From Streptomyces sp. (lineage in GTDB: Bacteria; Actinomycetota; Actinomycetes; Streptomycetales; Streptomycetaceae), in contig JABFVM010000276.1 in the NCBI GenBank assembly GCA_013362785.1, positions 23,912-87,911 of the forward strand: 64,000 bases of DNA, written 5' to 3'. Below the pieces are notes generated by a model. The model had not been told where the DNA came from and did no database searches. It saw only the letters and a list, made by a program, of their open reading frames with translations. The number at the start of each line of letters is the position of its first letter. Position 1 is the stretch's first letter. The position numbers and the translations under genes were made by a program. Below are positions 25,007 to 33,950 of this stretch, in pieces.

Positions 25007-27769
25007 TCAGCGCACCGCTCGGCCCGCGTAGGCACGGACGTCCGCGTCGGGGTCGTCGACCGCGGTGGACAGTGCTGTGCGGGCGTCTTCGTGGTCGGCG
25101 TGGCGTGACAGGGCGAGTACGGCGGCCTTGCGCACGTCGGCTTCGGGGTCGCCCAGCAACTCGGCGAGGGCGGGCACGCCGTGGCCCGGTGCCGCTCCGC
25201 CGAGGGCGGTCGCCGCACCCGCGCGGACCTGCCAGGCCGGGTCGGTGAGCGCCGCCGTCACGGCGGTGAGGAGTGCGTCGGGGACGCCGAGGGCGCCCAG
25301 GGTCTCCAGGGCGGCGGCGCGGACGAGGGCGTCGGGATCGCGGATCAGGCGCTGCAGGGCGGACCGTGTGCCGTCGTCCGCGTGCGCGGTGCGATGCGGG
25401 TCCAGGGCGGCGAACCCGCGTGCCACGGCGACCCGAACCTCGCGCGCCGTGTCGCCCACCGCCCGCGACAGGGCCTCGGCCGCGTCCACCGAGACCAGGG
25501 CGCGTACCGCTGCCAGGCGCACCTCGATGTCCGGGTCGGCCAGGTGCCCGGCGAACAGGGCGGCGCCCCCGAGGCGCAGGGCTCGCAGCACATCCAGGGC
25601 GGCGGCGCGGGCCGTGGCGTCCGCCGCGGTCAGGGCGGACACCAGGGGGTCGCGCAACTCCGGCTCCGCGGGCAGGACTTCGGCCAGCTCGCGCAGCGAG
25701 GAGGCGGCCGACGCCCGCACCCGTCCGTCGCCGTCGCGCAGGGCGCGGGCGAGCGCCGGGCCCGTGCCGGGTGGGGCCGTCTCGGTCAGTGCCGCGACTG
25801 CGGCGAGTCGTACGGCGGGGTCCGGGTCCTTGAGGTAGGGCTCCAGGGTGGGGAGATCGGGTGCCTCCTCCGTGAGCGCCACGAGTTCGAGGAGCCGTAC
25901 CCGGGAGGATGCCGACGTTCCGTGCGTCGTACCGGTGGGTGGAGTGGCGTCGTCCGACTGTCCGGTGGGCACGGCCGGGGGTGCCTCCGCGCGTCCCGCC
26001 GTCGCCGTCGGCAGCGGACGCACCTCGCCCAGGTGGCGGGACGGGCCGCCGGAAGGGGCGAACTCGGGTATGGGCACGAGGTACGGGTCGACCGGTCGGG
26101 CCGTGAACTCCATGGCGCCGCCCGGGCCCTTGCGCAGGTCGAGGTGGTGCAGCCAGGCCGTGTCGTCCCGTCGGGGGTGGTCGAGCCGCTCGTGGTAGAG
26201 GCCCCAGCGGGACTCGGTGCGGGCGAGGGACGACCGGGCCGCCATCTCCGCGCAGTCGCGGATGAACGAGACCTCGGCGCAGCGCATCAGCTCGTGCGGT
26301 GTGCGCGCCCCCATGCCGGCGATCTCGTCCCGCATCCGCTCGAAGTGCTCCAGCGCCAGGGAGAGCCGGGCGCCGCTCTTGGGCGGGGCGACGTAGTCGT
26401 TGACGAAGCGGCGCAGCTTGTACTCGACCTGGGGCTGGGCGGGGCCGTCGGGGTTGCGCAGCGGCCGGTAGATCAGCTCGTGCGCCGCGGCCAGCTGGTC
26501 GCGCGGCAACTCGCCCTCGTACGCGGTGTATTGGGCGGCGTCCTCGCCCGCGAGGTCACCGAAGACGAAAGCGCCGATCATGTAGTTGTGCGGGACGCAG
26601 GCCAGGTCACCGGCGGCGTACAGGCGCGGGACGGTCGTACGGGCGTGGGTGTCGACCCGTACCCCCGAGGCGGAGTGGCCGCCGCACAGGCCGATCTCGG
26701 AGATGTGCATCTCCACGTCGTGGGTGCGGTAGTCGTGGCCGCGTCCGGCGTGGAAGGTGCCGCGGGTGGGGCGCTCGGTGGAGTGCAGGATGGACTCCAG
26801 GGCCGCGACCGACTCCTCGGGCAGATGGCTGAGCTTGAGGTAGACCGGGCCGCGGTCGGAGGCGACCTCGGCGGCGAACTCCGCCATCATCTGCCCGGAC
26901 CAGTAGTCGGAGTCGACGAACCGCTGCCCGTGCCGGTTGACCTGGTAGCCGCCGAACGGGTTGGCGACATAGGCGCAGGCCGGGCCGTTGTAGTCCTTGA
27001 TGAGCGGGTTGATCTGGAAGCACTCGATGCCGGTGAGCTCGGCGCCCGCGTGGTACGCCATCGCATAGCCGTCACCGGCGTTGGTCGGGTTCTCGTACGT
27101 GCCGTACAGATAGCCGCTCGCCGGCAGGCCGAGGCGTCCGCAGGCGCCGGTCGCGAGGATCACGGCGCCCGCGCGCACGGTCACGAAGGCGCCGGTGCGG
27201 GTGTGGAGGGCGGCGGCGCCGACCGCCTTTCCGCCGGCGGTCAGGACGCGCACCGGCATCAGCCGGTTCTCGATCCGGATCCGCTCGCGGTTCTCACGCC
27301 TGCGCAACTGCCGGTAGAGGACCTTCTTGACGTCCTTGCCCTCGGGCATGGGCAGTACGTAGGAGCCGGAGCGGTGCACCTGGCGGACCGCGTACTCGCC
27401 GTGCTCGTCCTTCTCGAACTTCACCCCGTACGACTCCAGGCGCCGCACCATGTCGAAGCCCCGGGTCGCCGTCTGGCGGACCGTCGACTGGTCGACGATG
27501 CCGTCGTTGGCGCGGGTGATCTCGGCGACGTAGTCGTCGGGTTCGGCGCGGCCGGGGATGACCGCGTTGTTGACGCCGTCCATGCCCATGGCCAGCGCTC
27601 CGGAGTGGCGTACGTGGGCCTTCTCCAGCAGCAGCACGGAGGCACCGCGTCCGGCGGCGGTCAGCGCGGCCATGGTGCCGGCGGTGCCGCCGCCGATCAC
27701 CAGGACGTCGCAGCTCATCTCCTCGGCCGAGTCGAGGGTGGGGATCTGCGTCGGGGTCGCGGGGGTCAT
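25007..27769 (-). CDS. AprA/fumarate-reductase-type flavoprotein fused to C-terminal HEAT repeats
   Basis: A 920-residue protein. Residues 20-45 form the FAD-binding motif DVLVIGGGTAGTMAAL, and the body to about 600 has the layout of the succinate dehydrogenase/fumarate reductase/APS-reductase alpha family (LEKAHVRHSGALAMGMDGVN, ILATGACGRLGLPASGYLYG, YAAGDLACVPHNYMIGAFVFG). After an Ala/Thr/Pro-rich linker, residues about 620-920 contain eight or nine HEAT-type repeats (DPDPAVRLAAVAAL, DPDIEVRLAAVRAL, DPEADVRKAAVLAL). ATG 27769 is the natural start. It is the last gene of an operon with a two-cluster ferredoxin and an ABC importer; the ferredoxin is the expected electron partner, as AprB is for AprA. 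The HEAT half is an unusual addition. The substrate is unknown. Confidence 0.8.
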   Translation of the reverse strand: MTPATPTQIPTLDSAEEMSCDVLVIGGGTAGTMAALTAAGRGASVLLLEKAHVRHSGALAMGMDGVNNAVIPGRAEPDDYVAEITRANDGIVDQSTVRQTATRGFDMVRRLESYGVKFEKDEHGEYAVRQVHRSGSYVLPMPEGKDVKKVLYRQLRRRENRERIRIENRLMPVRVLTAGGKAVGAAALHTRTGAFVTVRAGAVILATGACGRLGLPASGYLYGTYENPTNAGDGYAMAYHAGAELTGIECFQINPLIKDYNGPACAYVANPFGGYQVNRHGQRFVDSDYWSGQMMAEFAAEVASDRGPVYLKLSHLPEESVAALESILHSTERPTRGTFHAGRGHDYRTHDVEMHISEIGLCGGHSASGVRVDTHARTTVPRLYAAGDLACVPHNYMIGAFVFGDLAGEDAAQYTAYEGELPRDQLAAAHELIYRPLRNPDGPAQPQVEYKLRRFVNDYVAPPKSGARLSLALEHFERMRDEIAGMGARTPHELMRCAEVSFIRDCAEMAARSSLARTESRWGLYHERLDHPRRDDTAWLHHLDLRKGPGGAMEFTARPVDPYLVPIPEFAPSGGPSRHLGEVRPLPTATAGRAEAPPAVPTGQSDDATPPTGTTHGTSASSRVRLLELVALTEEAPDLPTLEPYLKDPDPAVRLAAVAALTETAPPGTGPALARALRDGDGRVRASAASSLRELAEVLPAEPELRDPLVSALTAADATARAAALDVLRALRLGGAALFAGHLADPDIEVRLAAVRALVSVDAAEALSRAVGDTAREVRVAVARGFAALDPHRTAHADDGTRSALQRLIRDPDALVRAAALETLGALGVPDALLTAVTAALTDPAWQVRAGAATALGGAAPGHGVPALAELLGDPEADVRKAAVLALSRHADHEDARTALSTAVDDPDADVRAYAGRAVR

Positions 27770-27855
27770 GGCAGGGTGCCTTTCAGGACATGCGGGGGCA
27801 GCCGGGGGACGTACAGGGACAGTCGCAGGACGCTGTTCAGGGTGCGCCGGAGCTG

Positions 27856-28650
27856 TCAGGGGGTGCCGGGGCCGAGGGAGCCGAGGATGTCGTGGCGCAG
27901 TGCCACGGTCGCGGGGTCGTCGTGGGCGTCGCGGTCGCGGGGCCGGGGCACGGTACGGACCCCGGCGAGAACGCCCGACCCGAGGAGCGCGACACGGTCG
28001 CCGAGGAACAGGGCCTCGTCCACGTCGTGGGTGACGAAGACGACGGTGGCGCCGGTCCCGTGCAGCACCTCCACCAGCAGCTGCTGCATGCCGGCCCGGG
28101 TCTGGGCGTCCAGGGCGCCGAACGGCTCGTCCATGAGGACGGCGCGCGGCTGCCCGGCGAGGGCGCGGGCGAGCTGGATCCGTTGGCGCTGTCCTCCGGA
28201 GAGCCGGTGCGGCAACTGCCGCTCCAGACCGGCAAGACCGACCCGGTCGAGCCACTGCTCCGCCCGCTGTCTGCGTTCGGCGCGGCCCAACCCCCTCATG
28301 GCCAGGGGCAGTTCGACGTTGGCGCGGGCCGTGCGCCACGGCAGCAGCGCGTCCTCCTGGAAGACCAGCGCCCGGTCCGCGCCGGGCCCGGTGACCGGCC
28401 GTCCGTCCTGGGCGACCTGTCCGGCGAGTACCGGCAGCAGCCCGGCCAGGGTGCGCAGCAGGGTCGACTTCCCGCAGCCGGACGGGCCGACGACGGTCAG
28501 GATCTCGCCGGGTGCGGCTTCGAGGTCCACCCCGTGCAGCACTGCGGCGCCCGGCCGTCCGAGCCGCGCATCGCCGAGGCCGAGCCGGGCCCCGGGGGCG
28601 GGCGGGTCGGTGAGTGAGGCGGTGGTCGAGCTGGCCGTCTCCGTGGTCAT
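27856..28650 (-). CDS. ABC importer ATPase (SsuB/TauB type)
   Basis: A 264-residue ATPase of the nitrate/sulfonate/taurine importer group: Walker A VGPSGCGKSTLLR, signature LSGGQRQRIQLARAL, Walker B RAVLMDEPFGALD, H loop VFVTHDVDEA. The last residues extend past the usual end (DDPATVALRHDILGSL). Its ATG (28650) overlaps the permease stop by four bases, so translation is coupled. It energises uptake of the ligand captured by the lipoprotein encoded at 29504-30865. Confidence 0.92.
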   Translation of the reverse strand: MTTETASSTTASLTDPPAPGARLGLGDARLGRPGAAVLHGVDLEAAPGEILTVVGPSGCGKSTLLRTLAGLLPVLAGQVAQDGRPVTGPGADRALVFQEDALLPWRTARANVELPLAMRGLGRAERRQRAEQWLDRVGLAGLERQLPHRLSGGQRQRIQLARALAGQPRAVLMDEPFGALDAQTRAGMQQLLVEVLHGTGATVVFVTHDVDEALFLGDRVALLGSGVLAGVRTVPRPRDRDAHDDPATVALRHDILGSLGPGTP

Positions 28651-29507
28651 GACGTGGCACTCCCCTCGCGGCGCGGCAGCCAGTGCGTCAGCCGGCGCCC
28701 CAGGAGTTCCACCACAGTGGAGGTCAGCCAGCCCAGCACGCCGATGCCGACGATGCCGGTGAACACGCCCGGATAGTCGATGACCGTGTAGTCCTGCCAG
28801 GTGCGGTAGCCGATCCCGTACTCGCCGGAGATCATCTCCGCGGAGATCACACAGATCCACGAGACGCCGATCCCGACCGACAGCCCTCCGAAGATCCCCG
28901 GCAGCGCACCGGGCAGCACCACGGAGGCCAGCACCCGCCACCGTCCGCCGCCCATGGTGAGCACCGCCTCCTCCCACACCGGGGCGAGGGCGCGCACCGC
29001 GTGCCGGGTGGCGACCAGCACCGGGAAGAACGCGGCGGTGCAGGTGATGAAGACGATGCCCTGTTCATTGCTGGGGAAGAGCAGGATCGCCACGGGCACC
29101 AGCGCGATGGCCGGGACGGGCCGCAGCACCTCCAGCACCGGCCCGATGAGATCCGCCGCCCAGCGGGAACGGCCGACGGCCACGCCCGTGGCGACACCGA
29201 GCACCGCCGCGAGCAGAAAACCGGTGACGATACGGCGCAGACTGTCGGTCACGTCCCGCCAGTACGCGGCGTCACCGAGCCGCCGCCCGAACTCCCCGGC
29301 CACGTCGGTGACGGACGGGAACTGGTCGAAACGCAGCCACAGTTGGACGTCCAGCGCGGTGACCAGCTGCCACAGCCCCAGCGCGGCGAGCAGCGACAGG
29401 GCGCGTACGACGGGCCGCAACCGGTGGGCGCGCCGCGCGGATGTTGGCACCGGGTCCGGCTCCGGCTTCGACGACGCCTTCCTCGTCGGAGCGGTAAGCG
29501 CGGTCAT
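28647..29507 (-). CDS. ABC importer permease (SsuC/TauC type)
   Basis: A 286-residue inner-membrane permease with six to seven membrane segments, the first at about 32-52 (VVRALSLLAALGLWQLVTAL). The cytoplasmic loop that docks on the ATPase is present (EEAVLTMGGGRWRVLASVVLPGA contains the EAA-like motif, here E-A-x-x-T-M-G-G-G). It belongs to the nitrate/taurine/alkanesulfonate family. The gene overlaps both neighbours by four bases: the lipoprotein gene upstream and the ATPase gene downstream. Confidence 0.92.
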   Translation of the reverse strand: MTALTAPTRKASSKPEPDPVPTSARRAHRLRPVVRALSLLAALGLWQLVTALDVQLWLRFDQFPSVTDVAGEFGRRLGDAAYWRDVTDSLRRIVTGFLLAAVLGVATGVAVGRSRWAADLIGPVLEVLRPVPAIALVPVAILLFPSNEQGIVFITCTAAFFPVLVATRHAVRALAPVWEEAVLTMGGGRWRVLASVVLPGALPGIFGGLSVGIGVSWICVISAEMISGEYGIGYRTWQDYTVIDYPGVFTGIVGIGVLGWLTSTVVELLGRRLTHWLPRREGSATS

Positions 29508-30865
29508 GACGCCTGCTCCAGTGCGGTGGCATAGGAGACGGTACGGGCGCCGGGGTGCGCCTGGGTGTACGCGCGGGCGGCGGAGGCGGTGACGAACGGC
29601 TTCAGCTCCTTGCCGTCCTGGATCCAGACCGCCTTGTCCGCGTACCAGCGGGTGCCGTGGGCGGCGTCCGGGACATAGGCGGCGCGCGCCTCGCCCTTGT
29701 GCTCTGCGACGAACTCCAGCAGTTCGGCGGGCGAGCCGAAGGAACGGGTGCTGTCCTCGCCCTTGAGCCACACCTCGCTGCGTGAGGTCCCGGGCGTGGA
29801 CGCGAGGCGCTCGGCGTACTCCTTTCCGTACACCCGCTTGACCGGGCCGTCGTCGACGAACGAGTCCACGTCCACGTCGCCGACGAGCTTCGCCGACCGC
29901 AGCACCGACACGTCCTTCTTCAGCGCGGAGACGAGCTGCGGCTTGACGGCCGGGTCGAAGGTGGCGATGCCGCCGCTGCCGTTGTAGAGGTAGACGACCT
30001 CCGGGGGCAGGCCCGTGGCGTCGGCGACCTTCTCGGCGGCCCGCACGGGGTGTTCGTTCAGGTAGCGGGTCGCCTCGATCTGGGCGGCGAGGAACGCGTC
30101 GAGCACCTTGGGCCGCTGCTCGGCGAAGTCCTCGCGCACCGTCACTCCGTGGAAGGTGGGCAGGCCGAGTTCCGCGCCGTCGTACAGGGCCTTCGCCTTG
30201 TCCTGGAAGACCAGCAGCCCGGGCCAGGCCACGAACTGGGACAGGGCGTCGGCACTGCCCGCCTGCAGCGCCGAAGCGCCCACCGCAGGCTGCTGGTTGA
30301 GCTTGCGGATGTCCTTCTCCGCGTCGAGGCCGACGCGTTGCAGTGCCCGGACGAGGGTGCCGTCGGCCGCCGAGCCGACACTGGTGGACACCTTCTTGCC
30401 CTTGAGGTCCTTCAGCGAGCCGAGTTTCGACTGCGGCGGCGTCACGACGGTGTTCAGGGCGCCCCGCAGGTTGTAGCCGGTGACCGACACGAGGTGAGTG
30501 GGGCGGCCGAGCTGCTTGCCCCGGGCCGCGTTCAGGAGCAGCGGGAAGTCGCCCATCGACCCGATGTCGATCTTCCCGGCGGTCATCTGCGCGGTGATGG
30601 GCGCGCCCGTGGCGTAGTCCTGCCAGTCGACCTTGTAGGAGACGCCGTCCCGCTTGCCCTGTGCGGCGAGTTCGCGCTCGAAGTAGCCGAGGGAGCGCAG
30701 CAGGGTGCCGGCGGTTACGGTGTTGATGGTCTTGGACTGGTAGCCGACGGTGACCGTGACGTGGGTGGCGTCGCCGGCCGAGGCGTCGCCGCCGCAGCCG
30801 GTGAGAAGGGTGCTCAGGAGGGCGGCCGCGAGCAGGGCGGCAGGTGTCGTGCGTTGGCGTGTCAT
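29504..30865 (-). CDS. ABC substrate-binding lipoprotein with C-terminal NosL-like domain
   Basis: A 453-residue lipoprotein: signal peptide with lipobox L-L-T-G-C24, then a TauA/SsuA/NrtA-like periplasmic-binding domain (VTVGYQSKTINTVTAG, GKIDIGSMGDFPLLLNAAR, GSAADGTLVRALQRVGLD). From about residue 372 the tail (SFGSPAELLEFVAEHKGEAR, YVPDAAHGTRWYADKAVWI, ending with A-R-T-V-S-Y-A-T-A-L) follows the second half of NosL copper chaperones strand by strand, but the Cys and Met copper ligands of NosL are not there. Family size is normally 310-350, so the extra 80 residues are an added domain. ATG 30865. Confidence 0.82.
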   Translation of the reverse strand: MTRQRTTPAALLAAALLSTLLTGCGGDASAGDATHVTVTVGYQSKTINTVTAGTLLRSLGYFERELAAQGKRDGVSYKVDWQDYATGAPITAQMTAGKIDIGSMGDFPLLLNAARGKQLGRPTHLVSVTGYNLRGALNTVVTPPQSKLGSLKDLKGKKVSTSVGSAADGTLVRALQRVGLDAEKDIRKLNQQPAVGASALQAGSADALSQFVAWPGLLVFQDKAKALYDGAELGLPTFHGVTVREDFAEQRPKVLDAFLAAQIEATRYLNEHPVRAAEKVADATGLPPEVVYLYNGSGGIATFDPAVKPQLVSALKKDVSVLRSAKLVGDVDVDSFVDDGPVKRVYGKEYAERLASTPGTSRSEVWLKGEDSTRSFGSPAELLEFVAEHKGEARAAYVPDAAHGTRWYADKAVWIQDGKELKPFVTASAARAYTQAHPGARTVSYATALEQAS

Positions 30866-30879
30866 CGGGAGTGGGCCTT

Positions 30880-31107
30880 TCACCGCAGCAGGTAGGGCAT
30901 GTTGACCGTGACGGCCCCGGTGGGGCAGCGGGCGGCGCAGGGGCCGCAGTACCAGCACTCGTCGACGTGCATGTACGCCTTGCCGCTGTCGGGGTTGATC
31001 GCCAGGGAGTCCAGCGGACACATGTCGACACAGAGCGTGCAGCCGTCGATGCACTTCGACTCGTCGACGGTCACGGGCACGTCGGCCCGCTGGGGCACCA
31101 AGGGCAT
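30880..31107 (-). CDS. Two-cluster [4Fe-4S] ferredoxin (AprB-like)
   Basis: A 75-residue ferredoxin with eight cysteines: C19-x3-C23-x2-C26-x3-C30-P and C51-x2-C54-x2-C57-x3-C61-P, enough for two 4Fe-4S clusters. The first set has one extra residue between its first two cysteines. The protein is the probable electron carrier for the flavoprotein at the end of the operon, similar to the AprB-AprA pair of APS reductase. It is the first gene after the GntR gene, 14 bases upstream of the lipoprotein gene. Confidence 0.9.
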   Translation of the reverse strand: MPLVPQRADVPVTVDESKCIDGCTLCVDMCPLDSLAINPDSGKAYMHVDECWYCGPCAARCPTGAVTVNMPYLLR

Positions 31108-31142
31108 GGCTGTCTCCAGTGAGGTCCTGCGAGGGGTGAAAT

Positions 31143-31196
31143 GACGCCTTGACGACGCCTTGACGCCTGGTCAGACGTGTTCAGATGTGTTCAGAC
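31143..31196. promoter_or_regulatory. Short repeat array between gntR and the ferredoxin operon
   Basis: Three copies of GACGCCT (31143-31149, 31154-31160, 31162-31168) are followed by three near-identical 10-mers (TCAGACGTGT, TCAGATGTGT, TCAGACGGAG at 31171-31200, the last overlapping the gntR stop). They lie 36-90 bases before the ferredoxin start and are the best candidates for the GntR operator/promoter. Confidence 0.45.
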
Positions 31197-31961
31197 GGAG
31201 CGGCGCAGCAGTCCGCTCATCGCGATCCGGTCGCCGCGGAACCGGATGAACTCCAGGTCCACGGGCCTGCCGTCGCACAGGTGGGTGAGGCGCTCCAGCA
31301 TCAGCACGGCGGTGCCGCGCGGCGCCTGCAGCACGGTCGCGGAGTGCGCGTCGGCGTTGACGGCCTCCAGGGTGATCTCCGCGTGCCCGAGCGGCTGCCC
31401 GGTGATCTGCTCCAGCAGCCGGAAGACGTCGGTGTTCTCCAGGTCGGCGCCGATGAGTTCGCCGCCGATGTCCAGGGGAAGGTAGGTGAGGTCGAGGGAG
31501 AGCGGCAGCCCGTTCAGTCTGCGGAGGCGCTCGATGTAGAGCACGTCGGTGCCGGTGGGCAGGCGGAGGCGCTCGGCCACGGGTGCGGGCGCGGCGACGG
31601 GTGCCATGGTGCGTACCTCGTTGGTGACGCGGCCGTGTTCCCGCAGGGTTTCCGCGAGTCCCATCAGCCGGTCGAGGCCGTGCGAGTACTTCTCGGCGAC
31701 GACGACGGTGCCGACCCCGGGCAGCCGCTCGACGAGCTGCTCGGCGCGCAGTAGGTCCAGCGCGTGCCGGACGGTGTTGCGCGAGACCTGGTAGTCGGTG
31801 GCGAGGACGTCCTCGTGGGGCAGCGCGCCGCCGGGAAATCCCCCGGTCAGGACCAGGTGCCTGAGCAGGTCCGCGAGCTGCCGCGCCCGGTCCGCACGCA
31901 GCCGACGGCGACGGGCGGCGGCGAGCGGCGCGGTGTGCTCGCGGGTTCGTTCGGGTGGCAT
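31191..31961 (-). CDS. GntR-family (HutC/UTRA) transcriptional regulator
   Basis: A 256-residue regulator with N-terminal winged HTH (LPHEDVLATDYQVSRNTVRH, about 45-85) and a C-terminal UTRA effector domain (about 110-250; LYIERLRRLNGLPLSLDLTY, VLMLERLTHLCDGRPVDLEF). It precedes the ferredoxin-ABC-flavoprotein operon in the same direction with 83 bases between and presumably senses the imported compound. The N terminus is unusually Arg-rich. Confidence 0.88.
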   Translation of the reverse strand: MPPERTREHTAPLAAARRRRLRADRARQLADLLRHLVLTGGFPGGALPHEDVLATDYQVSRNTVRHALDLLRAEQLVERLPGVGTVVVAEKYSHGLDRLMGLAETLREHGRVTNEVRTMAPVAAPAPVAERLRLPTGTDVLYIERLRRLNGLPLSLDLTYLPLDIGGELIGADLENTDVFRLLEQITGQPLGHAEITLEAVNADAHSATVLQAPRGTAVLMLERLTHLCDGRPVDLEFIRFRGDRIAMSGLLRRSV

Positions 31962-32154
31962 GCGGCGACCATACCGACGGTTTCCGCGTGGTGGTGTTGC
32001 TGAATCATTGCGCCACCTGAGCCCCCTTCACCAGTCCGCTGACCTGCGATTTTCCGGGGCCTTGGCGCAGTTTCGCCACTGCGCCCGCAGTCCGCTCAGG
32101 GCGAGACGATGCGGGGCAGGGCGATGCGGGGGGGGCTGGAGTGGCGGCGACATG

Positions 32155-33348
32155 TCACTCGCGGACGAGTTCCCGGCGCCGGCGTTCGAGGTACGCCCGC
32201 TCCGCCGGGTTCTGCGAGAGCGCTACGGCGGCCTCGTACTCCCGCACGGCCTCCGTGTCGCGGCCCAGGCGGCGCAGGAGGTCGGCGCGGACGGCGTGGA
32301 GGACGTGGTAGCCGTCCAGGTCCAGGGCCTCCACGAGGTCGAGGGCATGCCGTGGACCCTCGACCTCGGCGACGGCGACCGCCCGGTTCAGGGCCACGAC
32401 CGGACTGGGGGCGACGGCCGTCAACTGGTCGTACAGCCGCAGGATCTGCCCCCAGTCCGTGGCCCCGGTGTCCGGCGCGTCGCTGTGCACGGCCTGGATG
32501 GCGGCCTGGATCTGATACGGCCCCGGCCGCTTGCGGCGCAGACAGCGCCGGACCAGTTCCTGCCCCCCGGCGATCAGCTCCCGGTCCCACCGGTCACGGT
32601 CCTGCTCGGGCAACGGCACCAGCGCGCCATGGGCATCGCGCCGGGCGTCCCGGCGCGACTCGACGAGGAGCATCAGCGCGAGCAGCCCGGTGACTTCGGG
32701 TTCGTCCGGCATGAGCTCGGCCAGCAGGCGCCCGAGGCGCAGCGCCTCCTCGCAGAGGCCCGCCTCACCCTCGTACCCCTGGTTGAAGATCAGGTAGACG
32801 ACGGCGAGCACCCCCGTGAGCCGGTCCGGCAGGTCGGCGTCGCGGGGCACCCGGTACGGGATACCGGCGTTGCGGATCTTCGCCTTGGCCCGCACCAGGC
32901 GCTGGGCCATGGTCGGTTCCGGGACCAGGAACGCACGGGCGATCTGGGCGGTGGTGAGCCCGCCGAGGAGGCGCAGGGTCAGGGCGACCCGGGCGTGGAC
33001 GGCGAGGGCGGGGTGGCAGCAGGTGAAGATGAGCCGGAGCCGGTCGTCGCGCACGGGGCCCTCCTCGGGCGGGGCGTCGGAGGCGTGCAACAGGGCGGCC
33101 TGGGCGTGGCGTTCGTCCCGGCCGGCCTCGCGGCGCAGTCGGTCGACGGCACGGTTGCGGGCGGTGGTGATGATCCAGCCGGCGGGGCTCGGGGGCACGC
33201 CCGTCTCCGGCCAGCGCCGTACGGCGGTGGTGAAGGCGTCCTGGACCGCTTCCTCGGCGAGGTCGATGTCGCCGAGGAAGCGGACGAGGACGGCGACCGC
33301 GCGGCCGTACTCCGCGCGGAAGACGGCCTCGACGTCCGGGACCGTCAT
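32155..33348 (-). CDS. ECF sigma factor of the ECF42 type with C-terminal TPR-like extension
   Basis: A 397-residue extracytoplasmic-function sigma factor. Region 2 is [20 protein letters not shown] with [20 protein letters not shown] after it; region 4 is [20 protein letters not shown]. An additional 200-residue helical C-terminal domain ([40 protein letters not shown]) is the TPR-like extension of ECF42/SigJ-like factors. It overlaps the upstream DGPF gene by four bases, the conserved neighbour of this group. There is no anti-sigma gene; the extension is believed to take over control. A TGTCGA-type promoter precedes the operon. Confidence 0.9.
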   Translation of the reverse strand: MTVPDVEAVFRAEYGRAVAVLVRFLGDIDLAEEAVQDAFTTAVRRWPETGVPPSPAGWIITTARNRAVDRLRREAGRDERHAQAALLHASDAPPEEGPVRDDRLRLIFTCCHPALAVHARVALTLRLLGGLTTAQIARAFLVPEPTMAQRLVRAKAKIRNAGIPYRVPRDADLPDRLTGVLAVVYLIFNQGYEGEAGLCEEALRLGRLLAELMPDEPEVTGLLALMLLVESRRDARRDAHGALVPLPEQDRDRWDRELIAGGQELVRRCLRRKRPGPYQIQAAIQAVHSDAPDTGATDWGQILRLYDQLTAVAPSPVVALNRAVAVAEVEGPRHALDLVEALDLDGYHVLHAVRADLLRRLGRDTEAVREYEAAVALSQNPAERAYLERRRRELVRE

Positions 33349-33701
33349 CGGCCCTCGGCTTCGCCCATGAACGGCCGCACCTCGATCGCCAGGGTGGTCG
33401 CCAGGGCCAGCCTGCGACCCCACTCCAGGGCGGCGTCCAGGTCGGGCGCCTTGATCAGGCTGATGCCGCCGAGCATCTCCTTGCCCTCGGCGTACGGCCC
33501 GTCGGTGACCAGGACGTCGCCGTCACGGGGCCGCAGCACGGTGGAGGACTCCGGGCCGTGCAGTCCCCCGGCGAACACCCAGGCGCCCGCCTCGCGCAGC
33601 TCCCGGTTGAGGGCGTCGAGGTTCTGCTCGATCTCGCCGAGCACCTCCGGGGCGGGCGGCTCCCCGACCGGCTGCATCACATTGAGCAGGTAGTACTTCA
33701 T
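33345..33701 (-). CDS. DGPF/YCII-family protein partnered with ECF42 sigma
   Basis: A 118-residue YCII-like protein: [13 protein letters not shown] start, [15 protein letters not shown] in the middle and the signature D-G-P-Y-A-E-G-K-E, the DGPF motif. These alpha/beta dimers have no proven activity but nearly always accompany ECF42 sigma factors and are reported targets of them. The stop overlaps the sigma start in ATGA fashion. Confidence 0.87.
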   Translation of the reverse strand: MKYYLLNVMQPVGEPPAPEVLGEIEQNLDALNRELREAGAWVFAGGLHGPESSTVLRPRDGDVLVTDGPYAEGKEMLGGISLIKAPDLDAALEWGRRLALATTLAIEVRPFMGEAEGR

Positions 33702-33756
33702 GACGGCCTCCTCGGGCGTCGGTGGTGGCGTCGTGCTGGTCTCTCACCTCCTACAC

Positions 33757-33780
33757 GAACGGCCCGTCCCCGGATCGACA
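33757..33780 (-). promoter_or_regulatory. Putative ECF42-dependent autopromoter
   Basis: Reading the minus strand, TGTCGA (33780-33775) is followed 17 bases later by CGTG, about 55 bases before the DGPF start. TGTCGA is, as I recall, the -35 element described for ECF42 targets in Streptomyces venezuelae; the -10 match is looser. Confidence 0.5.
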
Positions 33781-33809
33781 CCCACGGCCGACACCGCGCG
33801 AACCTTTTT

Positions 33810-33824
33810 CGGAGAACGTCTCCG
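33810..33824. promoter_or_regulatory. 15-bp palindrome before the SPW gene
   Basis: Perfect inverted repeat CGGAGA-ACG-TCTCCG, 127 bases upstream of the SPW-protein start and 109 bases from the DGPF start. It is not followed by a T tract on either strand, so an operator is more likely than a terminator. The following 70 bases include an unusual A-rich stretch (33856-33880). Confidence 0.4.
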
Positions 33825-33950
33825 CTTACATCGTCATGAACCCGTCGACCTCTACACATAAAGAAGAAATAAGCGCAGAATGACCGTAGGCGGCGCCAAC
33901 CGCACACCGCACCAGACGCGGTAAGGCCTGCGAGTCAAAGGAGACGAGTC

